Origin: Streptomyces yangpuensis | GTDB taxonomy: Bacteria > Actinomycetota > Actinomycetes > Streptomycetales > Streptomycetaceae | Length of the DNA: 64,000 nucleotides | Reading direction: 5' to 3' | NCBI RefSeq assembly: GCF_001005295.1 | Contig: NZ_LBMK01000002.1 | Coordinates: forward strand, 740,527-804,526 | Shown here: piece by piece, positions 63,622-64,000 of the stretch | Numbering within the stretch: the first letter of the stretch is position 1 | Layout: the number at the start of each line of letters is the position of its first letter | Notes under the pieces: generated by a model | What the model saw: the letters and a program-made list of their open reading frames with translations, nothing else | Databases searched by the model: none | What the model was told of the DNA's origin: nothing | Translations under genes and position numbers: made by a program

Positions 63622-64000
63622 TCAGCCGAGACGGGGCAGGACCTCGACGCCCAGTCGTCGTACGTTCTCCTCCGTCGCGGCGAGGTCTCCGGAGCCCTCC
63701 GTCAGGAGGGCGAAGCGAGTGATCCCGGTGCGTGCGGAGGTCGCCTCCAGACGGTCCGCCGCAAGCTCCGGGGTGCCCACCGGGTGCAGGTCGCAGAGCA
63801 GTTCGGTGTACGCGACCGGATCCCGCATCGAGCGCACGCGGCCGTCCACGGTCACGTGCGCGTCCAGGCCCAGCCGGAGCCAGCCCGGCATGGACTTCAG
63901 CAGGGTCTCGCGCGCGTCCGCGGCGCTGTCCGCGATCTGGCACACGCCCGCGGAGACGTGCCCGGCCGCGGCCACGTGCTCGGGGGAGTGACCCGCCGCG
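63622..64000 (-). CDS. LLM class flavin-dependent oxidoreductase, partial
   Basis: Only the C-terminal 126 or so codons are inside the window; the frame is still open at the right edge (SPEHVAAAGHVSAGVCQIAD at the edge). The pattern LCDLHPVGTPELAADRLEAT with TGITRFALLTEGSGD near the end is characteristic of luciferase-like (F420- or FMN-dependent) monooxygenases. Substrate and cofactor cannot be told from this part. Confidence 0.8.
   Translation of the reverse strand, partial: AAGHSPEHVAAAGHVSAGVCQIADSAADARETLLKSMPGWLRLGLDAHVTVDGRVRSMRDPVAYTELLCDLHPVGTPELAADRLEATSARTGITRFALLTEGSGDLAATEENVRRLGVEVLPRLG

Overview
The window is chromosomal DNA of a high-GC actinomycete, almost certainly a Streptomyces. 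The pointers are the very high third-position GC, frequent GTG and TTG starts, many 4-nt stop/start overlaps, and genera-specific genes (DUF6325, DUF6479, DUF2550, SCO5389-type, ArgS-like NrtL, NucS). The gene order from lysA to the SCO5389-type gene also follows, from memory, the S. coelicolor core chromosome (SCO5353 to SCO5389).

Left part (1-18.3 kb), accessory to semi-conserved: a DUF6325/SHOCT pair; a SEDS (FtsW/RodA) plus class B PBP pair convergent with a secreted tachylectin-like/M23 peptidase; two divergent diiron proteins followed by a tandem-repeat zone; a TetR regulator; a small Streptomyces protein; a lipoprotein coupled to a histidine kinase that is frameshifted in its ATP-binding G2 box; a secreted, C-terminally anchored protein; a NERD protein; an NHEJ cluster (ku, and LigD polymerase and ligase as two separate overlapping genes); a DUF6479 protein; and an XdhC-type protein.

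Middle (18.4-25.8 kb), the most island-like stretch, all on the minus strand: a GmrSD-type DUF262/DUF1524 nuclease, an ATPase fused to a PD-(D/E)XK-like domain whose TATAAT promoter lies inside a perfect palindrome, and two proteins of no family I can name, the second broken by a 1-nt frameshift. It ends near tRNA-Arg(CCG). I see no integrase, transposase, attachment repeat or CRISPR.

Right part (26.4-64 kb), core genome: response regulator and nrtL (both apparently leaderless); lysA-hom-thrC-thrB (aspartate-family amino acids); rho; an LCP ligase; rpmE-prfA-prmC and a threonylcarbamoyl-AMP synthase (translation); a low-molecular-weight phosphatase homologue lacking its catalytic Cys; glyA; a TagO/WecA-type transferase; the complete F1Fo ATP synthase operon atpIBEFHAGDC; DUF2550; the chitinase gene chiC with its promoter repeats and the chiS/chiR two-component pair; a membrane protein; cob(I)alamin adenosyltransferase; 3-hydroxybutyryl-CoA dehydrogenase; a STAS protein; a large membrane-anchored NTPase; nucS; an SCO5389-type gene; and the 3' part of a flavin-dependent oxidoreductase cut by the window edge.

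The non-coding signals worth most attention are five families of short tandem repeats in intergenic gaps, strong hairpins at lysA/hom, thrC/thrB and atpD/atpC, a SigR-like promoter before rho, and a chitin-type direct repeat flanking the chiC -35 box.
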